The notes under the pieces are model-generated. The model had not been told where the DNA came from. It saw nothing but the letters and a program-made list of their open reading frames with translations, and ran no database searches. From contig NZ_FQZF01000016.1 of NCBI RefSeq assembly GCF_900141905.1, positions 62,001 to 126,000 of the forward strand: a stretch of DNA of 64,000 bases, in the 5' to 3' direction. Source of the DNA: Muricoccus roseus (GTDB lineage: Bacteria; Pseudomonadota; Alphaproteobacteria; Acetobacterales; Acetobacteraceae). Shown piece after piece: positions 27,642-36,505 of the stretch. The position numbers were made by a program, and so were the translations under genes. Each line of letters starts with the position of its first letter. The stretch's first letter is position 1.

Positions 27642-28616
27642 ATGCGGAGAAGAACCATCCTGCACGCGGCCTCGGGCGCCACGCTTCCGGGCGCACTCGG
27701 CATGCCGTCCATCAGCCGCGCCTCGGAAGCCTTCCCCACGCGCGCGGTCACCATGGTGGTGCCCTTCCCTCCTGGCGGCGCCACCGATGTGGCGGCCCGC
27801 ACGCTCGGCGAGCGCATGGCGCCGATCCTCGGGCAGCCCGTGGTGATCGACAACAAGCCCGGCGCGCAGACGGCGATCGGCGCCGATGCGGTGGCGCGTG
27901 CCGCGGCCGACGGCCACACCGTGCTGATGGCCTCCGGCACGACCATGACGCTCAATCCGCTCCTGCCGGAACGCCTGCCCTACAAGGCCGAGGACTTCGC
28001 GCCGGTGGTGCTCGTCACCACGCTTCCCTTCGGCGTGGTGGTCCGCAAGGGGCTGGCCGAGAACATCGACGGCTTCGTCGCCCTTGCGAAGTCGCGCGGC
28101 GGTCAGCTGAACTACGGCTCCAACGGCCCCACCAGCTTCAACAACATCGCCGCCGCCGCGGTGATGGAAGGGCTGGGCATCCGCATGCAGGAGGTGGGCT
28201 ATCGCGGCGACGCCCAGCAGCTGACGGACCTGATGAGCGGCACGCTGGACGTGATCGTGGTCGGCGGCAGCTCGGCCCTTGCTGCCATGCGCTCCGGCCG
28301 GGGCACCATCATCGGCTGGACCGGGGAGAAGGAGCGGCTGGCGGTGACGCCGGACGTTCCGAACTTCTCGGAGGTCGGGCCGAACATGGTGTGCCAGACG
28401 CATTTCGGAATCCTGGCGCCGGTCCGCACGCCCGCCGCGGCCATCGCCCGGCTCAACAGGGCCGCCCTGCGCGCGATGGAGGCGCCGGAGCTGCGGCAGC
28501 GCCTGCTCAGCGAGGGGCAATACGTGGCGGGGGGCGGTCCGGAGGACTACGCCGCCTATCTCCGCCGCGATGCCGATCGCTGGCGCGACCTGGTCGCCCG
28601 TCTTGCGCGCGGCTGA
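27642..28616 (+). CDS. Bug/TctC family solute-binding protein (second)
   Basis: A 324-residue periplasmic receptor like the one at 22906. It has an N-terminal export region (MRRRTILHAASGATLPG), TRAVTMVVPFPPGGATDVAAR, NKPGAQTAIGADAVARAAADGHT and a YRGDAQQLTDLMSGTLDV block. The ATG at 27642 follows a strong GGGAGGAAAGG ribosome binding site; an earlier in-frame start has no site. The two receptors in one operon are clearly diverged and may bind different acids. No TctA/TctB genes accompany them. Confidence 0.9.
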   Translation: MRRRTILHAASGATLPGALGMPSISRASEAFPTRAVTMVVPFPPGGATDVAARTLGERMAPILGQPVVIDNKPGAQTAIGADAVARAAADGHTVLMASGTTMTLNPLLPERLPYKAEDFAPVVLVTTLPFGVVVRKGLAENIDGFVALAKSRGGQLNYGSNGPTSFNNIAAAAVMEGLGIRMQEVGYRGDAQQLTDLMSGTLDVIVVGGSSALAAMRSGRGTIIGWTGEKERLAVTPDVPNFSEVGPNMVCQTHFGILAPVRTPAAAIARLNRAALRAMEAPELRQRLLSEGQYVAGGGPEDYAAYLRRDADRWRDLVARLARG

Positions 28617-28625
28617 GGCGGGGTG

Positions 28626-30836
28626 ATGGCGGGCGGGGCTGTGGACCCTCGCGCTTCAGCACCGTCCGGCCCGGCGGGCCAGGCGCGCCGCCCCCTTTAC
28701 CGCCGGGCGGACCTGCTGAGGCTGCTGGAGCCGGAGAGCATCGCGATCGTCGGTGCCTCCGCCCGCGCGGGCTCCTTCGGCGAGCGCACGGCGCGGAACC
28801 TGTCGGGCTTCGCCGGCCGCCTGCATCTGGTGAACCCGCGATACGAACGGATCGGCGACACGCCCTGCCACGCTTCCATCGCCGCCCTGTCGGAGGTGCC
28901 GGACCTCGTGGTGGCGGCAACGCCCATGGAGGCCTGCGAGGCAGTGGTGCGGGACTGCGTGACCGCCGGCAGCGGCGCGCTGGTGCTCTACGCGGCCGGC
29001 TTCGCCGAGACCGGGCGGCCGGAGCGGGTGGCCTTGCAGCAGCGCCTGGTCGCCATGGCACGCGAGGGCGGCGTGCGGCTGCTGGGCCCGAACTGCATCG
29101 GCCTGACCGACTATGTACGCAGGGCCGAGATCAGCTTCGTGGCGATCCCTCGCCCGGCCGCGCCACCCGCGCGCCCTGCCCTGGGCATCGTCAGCCAGTC
29201 CGGCAATCTCGGCTTCGCCCTGGCCCAGGCGGTGGAGGCCGGCGCGCAGGTCGGCCGCGTGCTGACCTGCGGCAATTCCGGCGATATCGACGTGGCCGAT
29301 CTCGTCGCCGCGCTGGGGGAGGACCCCGCCTGTTCCGCCATCGCCCTGCTCTTCGAGGGGATGGCCGATCCCGTTCGGCTGATCGAGGCCGCCGCGATCG
29401 CCCGGCGCAACGGCAAGCCCGTGGTGGTGCACAAGCTGGGCACGGGGGAACAGGGCGCGCAGGCCGCCATGTCCCATACCGGTTCGCTGGCGGGCTCGAA
29501 CGAGGTCTATCGCGCCGCCTTCGAGCGGGCTGGCATGGTGCTGTCGGAGAGTTTCGAGGGGCTGCTGGAGCTGGCCGGCTTCCTCGCCAAGGCGGGCCCG
29601 CCCCGTGCGCCGGGCGTGGCGGTGGTCTCCACCTCCGGCGGCGCCGCGATCATGGCGGCGGACCGGGCGGAGGCGCATGGCGTTCCGCTGCCGCAGCCGG
29701 CGCCGGCCGCTCAGGCGGTCCTCGCCGCCCGGATCCCCGAATTCGGCTCGGCCCGGAACCCGTGCGATGTCACGGCCCAGGTGCTGAACGACCCGGGATC
29801 GCTGCGCGACTGCATGGAAGCGCTGCTGGCCGACCCGGCCTATGGCGCCCTCCTGCTGCCGAACGGCTTTGCCTATGACGTGGCCACGCCACGCTTTCGC
29901 ATGCTGGACGAGATGGCGGCCCACCATGGCAAGGCCGCCTGCGTCGTCTGGACCTCGCAGTGGCTGGAGGGCCCGGGTGCGCGGGAGGTGGAAGCCACGG
30001 AGCGGGTGGCGCTCTTCCGCTCCATGGACCGTTGCATGGCCGCCATCGCGGCCTGGCAGGCGCAGGCCCGCCGCGCCGGGACGGCCGGACAGACATCGGA
30101 GCGGCTGGCCCCGCCCGGCGCGCGGGAGGAGGCCGCGCGTCTCCTGGCAAGGGCCACGGGGCCCGTGCTGACGGAGCGCGAGGCCAAGGCGGTGCTATCC
30201 GCCTATGGCATCCCGGTGGTGCGCGAGGTTCTGGCGCAGGACGCCGAAGCCGCGACCGCCGCGGCGGAGGAGCTTGGCTTTCCCGTGGCGCTGAAGGTCG
30301 AAAGCCCGGCCCTTCCGCACAAGACCGAAGCCGGCGTCATCCGCCTGAACCTCGGCGATGCCCCGGCGGTGCGGGATGCGTTCGAGGCGGTGATGACGAA
30401 TGCCCGCCGCGCGGCGCCGGATGGGCCGATCCACGGCGTGCTGGTGCAGCCCATGGTTCCGCCAGGGGTCGAGATGGTGGTCGGCGCGCGCCGGGACCCG
30501 CTCTTCGGCCCCACGGTGCTGGTGGGGCTGGGCGGCGTGCTGGTGGAGCTCTTGCGGGACAGCGCCGTCGCGCTCGCGCCCGTGGGCGGGGCCGAGGCAC
30601 GCCGCATGCTCGCGCGGCTCCGGGGGGCAAGGCTGCTGTCCGGCTTCCGCAACCTGCCCGCGGCGGATCTCGGCACCCTGGCCGGAATCGTCCAGCGCGT
30701 TTCCGAGCTCGCCGCCGACCATGCCGACCGGATCGCGGAGATCGACGTCAATCCCGTGATCTGCGCCGGCGCGCGGCAGGTGGCAGTGGATGCGCTGATC
30801 GCGCTCAGCCCCTGGGAGCCGCCGCCCCGTGGGTGA
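28626..30836 (+). CDS. ADP-forming acyl-CoA synthetase (acetate-CoA ligase family)
   Basis: A ~736-residue single-chain acyl-CoA synthetase with succinyl-CoA synthetase-like parts. The N-terminal CoA-binding domain has SIAIVGASARAGSFGERTARNL and LGPNCIGLTDY; the ligase domains have LGIVSQSGNLGFAL and the MSHTGSLAGSN block with the likely phosphorylated His; the C-terminal ATP-grasp part has YGIPVVREV, FPVALKVESPALPHKTEAGV and EIDVNPV. It forms acyl-CoA from an acid with ATP to ADP plus phosphate. ATG at 28626 or GTG at 28623 are both possible. Its 3' end overlaps the convergent reductase gene by 32 bases. Confidence 0.9.
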   Translation: MAGGAVDPRASAPSGPAGQARRPLYRRADLLRLLEPESIAIVGASARAGSFGERTARNLSGFAGRLHLVNPRYERIGDTPCHASIAALSEVPDLVVAATPMEACEAVVRDCVTAGSGALVLYAAGFAETGRPERVALQQRLVAMAREGGVRLLGPNCIGLTDYVRRAEISFVAIPRPAAPPARPALGIVSQSGNLGFALAQAVEAGAQVGRVLTCGNSGDIDVADLVAALGEDPACSAIALLFEGMADPVRLIEAAAIARRNGKPVVVHKLGTGEQGAQAAMSHTGSLAGSNEVYRAAFERAGMVLSESFEGLLELAGFLAKAGPPRAPGVAVVSTSGGAAIMAADRAEAHGVPLPQPAPAAQAVLAARIPEFGSARNPCDVTAQVLNDPGSLRDCMEALLADPAYGALLLPNGFAYDVATPRFRMLDEMAAHHGKAACVVWTSQWLEGPGAREVEATERVALFRSMDRCMAAIAAWQAQARRAGTAGQTSERLAPPGAREEAARLLARATGPVLTEREAKAVLSAYGIPVVREVLAQDAEAATAAAEELGFPVALKVESPALPHKTEAGVIRLNLGDAPAVRDAFEAVMTNARRAAPDGPIHGVLVQPMVPPGVEMVVGARRDPLFGPTVLVGLGGVLVELLRDSAVALAPVGGAEARRMLARLRGARLLSGFRNLPAADLGTLAGIVQRVSELAADHADRIAEIDVNPVICAGARQVAVDALIALSPWEPPPRG

Positions 30837-31803
30837 GGAGCACCAGCTTGCCGGTCGCGCGCCGGCCGGCGAGCATCTCCAGCGCCTCGGCCGCCCCCTC
30901 CAGCGGAAGGCGCCGCGACACGGCGGGCGCGAGCCTGCCCTCCGCGACCCAGCGGAACAGGCGCTGGAGGATCTCCCGGTTCCGCTCGGGCTCGCGGCGG
31001 GCGAATTCGCCGTAGAACACGCCGGTGACCGCGCAGTTCTTCAGAAGGACGAGGTTGAGCGGCATGCGTGGGATTTCGCCGGCGGCGAAGCCGACAATCA
31101 GGTAGCGCCCGCGCCAGGCGATCGAGCGTATGGCCGGTTCGGTGAACGCGCCGCCCACGGGGTCGAAGACCACATCCGGCCCCTTCCCTTCCGTCAGCGC
31201 GCGGATCCCTTCGCGCCAGTTCTCGCGCGAATAGTCGATCAGCCCCTCGGCCCCGGCCTCGCGGCAGGCGGCGAGCTTCTCCTCGGAGGACGCGGCGGCG
31301 ATCACCCGCGCCCCGAGCAGCCGGCCGATCTGGATGGCCGCCAGGCCGACGCCGCCCGACGCGCCGAGCACCAGGAGCGTTTCTCCCGCCTTCAGCGCCC
31401 CGCGGTCCTCCAGCGCGTGCAGCACGGTGCCATAGGCGAGGCAAAGTGCGGCGGCCGCATCCGGCGGCACGCCCTCCGGCACCGGCACGCATTTCGCGGC
31501 ATCCACCGCCACGGCCTCGGCGAAGCCGCCATGGGTGATCACGGCGGCGACGCGCGTGCCGAGCGCCGGCCACGTCACCCCCTCCCCCTGCGCGGCCACA
31601 ATGCCGCAGACCTCGGCTCCCGGGACGAAGGGCATGGGGGGCTTCTGCTGATAGCGTCCCTCGATGATCAGCGTGTCCGGAAAGTTCACGCCGCTGGCTT
31701 CGACCCGCAGCAGGACCTGTCCCGGAGCCGGAACGGGATCGGGCAGGACCTCGACGCGGAGGGTGGAAGGCGGTCCATACTCGCGGCACAGCACGGCTCT
31801 CAT
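30805..31803 (-). CDS. NADPH:quinone oxidoreductase family protein (zinc-free MDR)
   Basis: A 332-residue medium-chain reductase. The opening [31 protein letters not shown], the nucleotide-binding [22 protein letters not shown] and [23 protein letters not shown] place it in the quinone oxidoreductase/acrylyl-CoA reductase-like group; zinc-ligand Cys clusters are absent. It may reduce an enone or an enoyl-CoA intermediate. The ATG at 31803 has a purine-rich site upstream and is better than the longer frame. It is divergent from the dehydrogenase at 31892 with an 88-base gap, so a shared promoter region is likely. Confidence 0.88.
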   Translation of the reverse strand: MRAVLCREYGPPSTLRVEVLPDPVPAPGQVLLRVEASGVNFPDTLIIEGRYQQKPPMPFVPGAEVCGIVAAQGEGVTWPALGTRVAAVITHGGFAEAVAVDAAKCVPVPEGVPPDAAAALCLAYGTVLHALEDRGALKAGETLLVLGASGGVGLAAIQIGRLLGARVIAAASSEEKLAACREAGAEGLIDYSRENWREGIRALTEGKGPDVVFDPVGGAFTEPAIRSIAWRGRYLIVGFAAGEIPRMPLNLVLLKNCAVTGVFYGEFARREPERNREILQRLFRWVAEGRLAPAVSRRLPLEGAAEALEMLAGRRATGKLVLLTHGAAAPRG

Positions 31804-31891
31804 TCCCGCTTCTCCCCCCTTGCTTGTCGCGGGAGGTTGGGCGCGGAGCGGGGCCGGGCACAAGACGGGTTCGACGGGACGGAGCGCTGAG

Positions 31892-33133
31892 ATGGATTTC
31901 GCCTACTCGCCAAAGGTGCAGGATTTGCGGGCCAGGCTCCAGGCCTTCATGGACGAGCACATCATCCCCAACCACCGCCTGCACCACGAGCAGCAGGCGG
32001 CGATGACGGACCGCTGGCAGCCCGTTCCCATCACCGAAGAGCTGAAGCCCAAGGCACGCTCGGCAGGGCTCTGGAACCTGTTCCTCCCCGCCTCCTCCCA
32101 CGGGGCGGGGCTGACCAACCTGGAATATGCGCCACTCGCCGAGATCATGGGCCGTATTCCCTGGTCCAGCGAGGTGTTCAACTGCTCCGCCCCCGATACG
32201 GGCAACATGGAGACGATCGAGCGCTACGGGACGGAGGAGCAGAAGCGCCGCTGGCTGGCGCCGCTGCTCGCGGGAGAGATCCGCTCCTGCTTCGCGATGA
32301 CGGAGCCGGACGTCGCCTCCTCCGACGCGACCAATATCCAGACGCGGATCGAGCGCCGGGGCGATCACTACGTGATCAACGGGCGGAAATGGTGGTCCTC
32401 CGGCGCGGGCGATCCGCGCTGCGCGGTCTTTATCGTGATGGGCAAGTCCTCCCCGGACCATCCCGACAAGTACCGCCAGCAATCCATGATCCTGGTCCCC
32501 CGCGACACGCCGGGCCTGACGATCAGGCGCATGCTGCCGGTCTTCGGCTTCGACGACGCGCCGCACGGCCATGCGGAGCTGTTGTTCGAGGATGTCCGCG
32601 TGCCCGCGGAGAACATCCTGCTGGGAGAGGGACGCGGCTTCGAGATCGCGCAGGGGCGGCTCGGGCCCGGACGCATCCACCACTGCATGCGCGCCATCGG
32701 CCTGGCCGAGCGCGCGCTGGAGATGATGTGCCGCCGCTCCCTGGAGCGCCGGCCCTTCGGCAAGCCGCTGGCGGAGCAGGGCGTGATGGTGGAGCGGATC
32801 GCCAAGTCCCGCATCCTGATCGACCAGGCACGGCTGCTCACGCTGCACGCGGCCTGGCGCATGGACATGGTGGGCAACAAGGAGGCGCGGACCGAGATCG
32901 CCGAGATCAAGGTGGCCGCGCCCGAAATGGCCTGCCAGGTGATCGACTGGGCGATCCAGGCGCATGGCGCCGCCGGCGTGACGGAGGATTTCGACCTCGC
33001 CTACATGTTCAAGATCGCGCGCACGCTGCGGATCGTGGACGGGCCCGACGAGGTGCACCGCTTCCAGCTCGGCCGGATGGAGCTGAACAAGTACAGGCCG
33101 CCCCGCAATTCCCAGACGGGGGCGGCATCGTGA
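31892..33133 (+). CDS. Acyl-CoA dehydrogenase, ACAD10/11-like
   Basis: A 413-residue dehydrogenase of the ACAD10/11 branch. It shows the [29 protein letters not shown] block, [41 protein letters not shown], the arginine-rich [12 protein letters not shown] and the ending [21 protein letters not shown]. It is followed by an SDR (GTGA overlap) and an APH-type kinase. In animal ACAD10/11 the kinase and dehydrogenase parts are one protein acting on 4-hydroxyacyl-CoA. A similar split pair here suggests 4-hydroxy acid breakdown; that is inference. Confidence 0.92.
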   Translation: MDFAYSPKVQDLRARLQAFMDEHIIPNHRLHHEQQAAMTDRWQPVPITEELKPKARSAGLWNLFLPASSHGAGLTNLEYAPLAEIMGRIPWSSEVFNCSAPDTGNMETIERYGTEEQKRRWLAPLLAGEIRSCFAMTEPDVASSDATNIQTRIERRGDHYVINGRKWWSSGAGDPRCAVFIVMGKSSPDHPDKYRQQSMILVPRDTPGLTIRRMLPVFGFDDAPHGHAELLFEDVRVPAENILLGEGRGFEIAQGRLGPGRIHHCMRAIGLAERALEMMCRRSLERRPFGKPLAEQGVMVERIAKSRILIDQARLLTLHAAWRMDMVGNKEARTEIAEIKVAAPEMACQVIDWAIQAHGAAGVTEDFDLAYMFKIARTLRIVDGPDEVHRFQLGRMELNKYRPPRNSQTGAAS

Positions 33134-33918
33134 CCGCTTCGCTCTTCGACCTGACGGGCCAGGTCGCGATCGTCACCGGCGCCTCGCGCGGGATCGGGCG
33201 CGCGATCGCGGAGCGCATGGCGCAGCACGGGGCGAAGGTGGCCGTCTCCTCCCGTAGGATCGAGGCTTGCGAGGAGGTGGTGCGCGGCATTGCGGAGCGC
33301 GGCGGAGAGGCTTTCGCCCAGGCCTGCAACATCGGGCGGAAGGAAGAACTCCAGGCCCTGGTGGATGCGACGCTGACGCGATGGGGCAGGATCGACAGCC
33401 TGGTGTGCAACGCCGCCACCAACCCGCATTTCGGCCCCTCGGCCGAGCTGCCGGATGCGGTGTTCGACAAGGTGATGGCCACGAACATCCGCTCCAACCT
33501 CTGGCTCGCGCATATGGCGATGCCGGGCATGGCGGACCGCGGCGGGGGAACGGTGATCGTCGTCTCCTCCATCGCCGGGCTGCGCGGATCCCCCGTGCTG
33601 GGCGCCTATGGCATCTCCAAGGCCGCCGACATGCAGCTGGCGCGGAACCTGGCGGTGGAATGGGGGCCGCGGAACATCCGGGTGAACTGCATCGCGCCGG
33701 GGCTGATCCGCACCGATTTCGCCCGGGCATTGTGGGAGGACCGGGCTATCCTGCGGAAGCGCACGCGAGACACGCCGCTGCAGCGGATCGGGGAGCCGGA
33801 CGAGATCGCGGGCGCGGCCGTTTTCCTCGCCTCGGCGGCGGGCAGCTTCATGACGGGCCAGACGATCGTGATCGACGGCGGCGTTCTGGCCGGCCCCCCG
33901 CTGGTCGGGGAGGAGTAG
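33130..33918 (+). CDS. Short-chain dehydrogenase/reductase
   Basis: A 262-residue SDR oxidoreductase. The coenzyme motif [21 protein letters not shown], the active-site Ser in [10 protein letters not shown] with Tyr-x3-Lys in [11 protein letters not shown], and the terminal IVIDGG motif are all in place. GTG at 33130 overlaps the dehydrogenase stop, so the start is well fixed. It likely handles a hydroxyacyl-CoA or keto intermediate, in cooperation with the neighbours. Confidence 0.92.
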   Translation: MTASLFDLTGQVAIVTGASRGIGRAIAERMAQHGAKVAVSSRRIEACEEVVRGIAERGGEAFAQACNIGRKEELQALVDATLTRWGRIDSLVCNAATNPHFGPSAELPDAVFDKVMATNIRSNLWLAHMAMPGMADRGGGTVIVVSSIAGLRGSPVLGAYGISKAADMQLARNLAVEWGPRNIRVNCIAPGLIRTDFARALWEDRAILRKRTRDTPLQRIGEPDEIAGAAVFLASAAGSFMTGQTIVIDGGVLAGPPLVGEE

Positions 33919-33922
33919 GCCC

Positions 33923-35008
33923 ATGCCGCCGGACACGCCCGTACCATCGGATGGCGCGCCGGTACTCGTGCCGGTGCTGGAGAGCCATCGCTTCGACGAG
34001 GCGGCGCTTGCGCGCTACCTTGTCGGAAGGCTTCCGGGCTTCACCGGAGAAAGGCTGACGGTGCGCCAGTTCCAGGGCGGCCAGTCCAACCCCACCTTCC
34101 ACCTCGGCACGCCAGGTGGCGACTACGTGCTGCGCAAGAAGCCACCGGGGCGGCTGCTGCCATCGGCCCACCAGGTCGAACGCGAGTTCCGCGCCATGCG
34201 CGCCCTGGCCGGCAGCGGCGTGCCGGTGCCTGCCGTCCACCTCCTCTGCGAGGATGAGGCGGTCATCGGCACACCCTTCTTCGTGATGGACCACGTGCCC
34301 GGGCGCATCTACGCCGACCGCGTGATGGGCGCGGGCACGCCGGCCGAGCGCGCCGCCGTCTACGCGGAGCTGGCGCGCGTGCTGGCGGCGTTGCACCGCG
34401 TGGACTGGCGCGCGGCGGGGCTGGCCGATTTCGGCCGAGCGGAGCGTTACATGGAGCGCCAGGTCAAGCGCTGGGCCCGGCAGTGGGAAGCCTCCAAGGT
34501 CGAGGAGGTGCCGGCCATGGACCGGACGGCCGCCTGGCTGCTGGCGCATCTCCCCGCCGACGAGGAAACGGCCATTGCGCATGGCGACTACCGCCTGGGC
34601 AACGTCATCCTGCATCCGCGCGAGCCACGCATCCTCGCCGTGCTGGACTGGGAACTGGCGACGCTGGGCCATCCGCTGGCCGACCTCGCCTATGCCTGCC
34701 TGACCTACCACATGCATCCCGGCCCGAGCGGGCTGACCGGCGTTCTCGGCACCGGCTACGAGGCGCTCGGCATCCCGACACAAGAGGCGTTCGTGGCGGA
34801 GTATTGCCGCCACGCCGGCCGCCCCGTTCCAGCGGAGCTCGACGTCTTCGTCGTCTTCTCGATGTTCCGCCTGGCCTCCATCGTCGCGGGTGTGTGGCGG
34901 CGCGCGCTGGACGGCAATGCCTCGGACCCCCGCGCCATCGGCTACCGCGAGCGCTACCGCAGCATGGCCGAGCGCGCCTGGTCTATCGCCCAGCGCCTGG
35001 GCGCATGA
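33923..35008 (+). CDS. APH-type phosphotransferase (ACAD10/11 kinase-like)
   Basis: A 361-residue small-molecule kinase of the aminoglycoside phosphotransferase fold. It has the nucleotide region FQGGQSNPTFHL and YVLRKKPPG, the catalytic Brenner-like motif AIAHGDYRLGNVIL and the metal motif AVLDWELATLGHPLADLAY. The same family forms the N-terminal half of ACAD10/11 and LvaA, which phosphorylate a 4-hydroxyacyl-CoA before dehydration. Its position right after an ACAD10/11-like dehydrogenase and SDR supports such a role rather than antibiotic resistance. It is the last gene of the block. Confidence 0.88.
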   Translation: MPPDTPVPSDGAPVLVPVLESHRFDEAALARYLVGRLPGFTGERLTVRQFQGGQSNPTFHLGTPGGDYVLRKKPPGRLLPSAHQVEREFRAMRALAGSGVPVPAVHLLCEDEAVIGTPFFVMDHVPGRIYADRVMGAGTPAERAAVYAELARVLAALHRVDWRAAGLADFGRAERYMERQVKRWARQWEASKVEEVPAMDRTAAWLLAHLPADEETAIAHGDYRLGNVILHPREPRILAVLDWELATLGHPLADLAYACLTYHMHPGPSGLTGVLGTGYEALGIPTQEAFVAEYCRHAGRPVPAELDVFVVFSMFRLASIVAGVWRRALDGNASDPRAIGYRERYRSMAERAWSIAQRLGA

Positions 35009-35078
35009 ACGGGAGGAAGGCGCCGACCCGGTTCCCTCGCGATGAGAACCGGCCCGGCGAGCTTTCCTTATGGGGGCG

Positions 35079-36278
35079 TCAGCGGTCCTCGAGCCCCAGC
35101 TCTTCCCGCACCAGGCTCACCCAATAGGCCGAACCGAAGGCCAGCGCGTCGTCGTTGAAGTCATAGAGCGGGGTGTGGACGTTGTGGAAGCTGCCGTCCG
35201 GCTTCGCGCCGTTGCCGATGCGCATGAACACGCCGGGCTTTTCCTGCAGCATGAAGGCGAAGTCCTCGCCGCCCGTGCTCAGCGGCACCTCATGGAGATT
35301 CGCCTCCCCCACGATGGCGGCCGCGGCGGCGCTCGCGACCGGGATCTTCTCCACCGTGTTCACCGTGGGCGGGCAGAGCGGCTCATAGGTGAACTCGGCC
35401 GTGCAGCCATGGGCGGCCGCCAGGCTGTCCGCCAGATCGCCGAGCCGGCGGCGGATCACCGCCTGCGCGTCGGTGCGGAAGTAGCGGGCCGTGCCGCGCA
35501 CCACCAGCTCGGCGGGCATGACGTTGGGCGAGTTGTAGGCGCCGCCCGCGACGTGGCCGACGCTCAGCGCCGCGCTCTCGGTCGGGTGCAGGTTGCGCGG
35601 CAGGATGGTCTGCACCGCCAGCAGGAAGTGGCCCAGCACCACCGTGGCATCGGTCGCCAGATGCGGCGCCGCGCCGCCATGTCCCCCCGTGCCGCGGAAG
35701 GTCACGCCCCAGAAATCGGAGCCCGCCAGGATCGGCCCCGGCCGCGTGGCAAAATGCCCGACCGGTATGCCGGGCGAGTTGTGCAGACCGTAGATGGCAT
35801 CGACGGGGAAGCGCTCGAACAGCCCGTCCCGGATCATCGCGGGGGCGCCGGTGGCGGCTTCCTCGGCCGGCTGGAAAATGAACTGCACGGTGCCGCCGAA
35901 ATCGCGGTGGTGCGACAGGTATTTCGCCGCGCCCAGCAGCATCGCCGTGTGGCCGTCATGGCCGCAGGCGTGCATCTTGCCCGGCACGGTGGAGCGATGC
36001 GCGAAGTCGTTCTGCTCCTCGATGAACAGCGCATCCATGTCCGCGCGCAGGCCGATGGCGCGCTGGCCCGGGCGGCTGCCCTGCAGGGTGCCCACCACAC
36101 CCGTCACGCCGACCTTCTCCGTCACCTCCAGCCCCCAGCCGCGCAACTTCTCAGCCACCAGCGCGGCGGTGCGCACCTCCTCGAAGCGCGTCTCGGGATG
36201 CATGTGGATGTCGCGGCGGATCGCGATCAGCTCCTCCGCATAGGTCTGGATTTCCTCCAGGATGGCGTGGCGCGACAT
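35079..36278 (-). CDS. M20 family amidohydrolase (hippurate hydrolase-like)
   Basis: A 399-residue M20D metallopeptidase or amidohydrolase. The metal-site blocks IRRDIHMHPETRFEE, LRADMDAL, GKMHACGHDGHTAMLLGAAKYL, FQPAEEAATGA and GGEDFAFMLQEKPG are present, so it should be active. Family members cleave N-acyl amino acids. The ATG at 36278 begins MSRHAILEEIQTYAEEL; the longer upstream frame is not family-like. It is divergent from a family-5 binding protein at 36506, which may import its substrate; that link is a guess from position. Confidence 0.92.
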   Translation of the reverse strand: MSRHAILEEIQTYAEELIAIRRDIHMHPETRFEEVRTAALVAEKLRGWGLEVTEKVGVTGVVGTLQGSRPGQRAIGLRADMDALFIEEQNDFAHRSTVPGKMHACGHDGHTAMLLGAAKYLSHHRDFGGTVQFIFQPAEEAATGAPAMIRDGLFERFPVDAIYGLHNSPGIPVGHFATRPGPILAGSDFWGVTFRGTGGHGGAAPHLATDATVVLGHFLLAVQTILPRNLHPTESAALSVGHVAGGAYNSPNVMPAELVVRGTARYFRTDAQAVIRRRLGDLADSLAAAHGCTAEFTYEPLCPPTVNTVEKIPVASAAAAAIVGEANLHEVPLSTGGEDFAFMLQEKPGVFMRIGNGAKPDGSFHNVHTPLYDFNDDALAFGSAYWVSLVREELGLEDR

Positions 36279-36505
36279 GACTGCCCTTCTGCTCGGTGTG
36301 GCCCGCGAGGTGCCTGGTCCGGGCGCCCGGTCGGGATTCCCGATATTACTGCGACCGCTCCTCCCCGAAATCCAGGCCCCGGGCGGCAGGTCGCAGGAAT
36401 GCGTTGACCTTTGGCGGGCCGCGTGCGGCAATTCCGCCGGGCGTCGCCGAAACAAGGCGGCACCGGGGAGGCGGGGCGCAGTCATCGAACCGTGACGGAG
36501 ACCTC

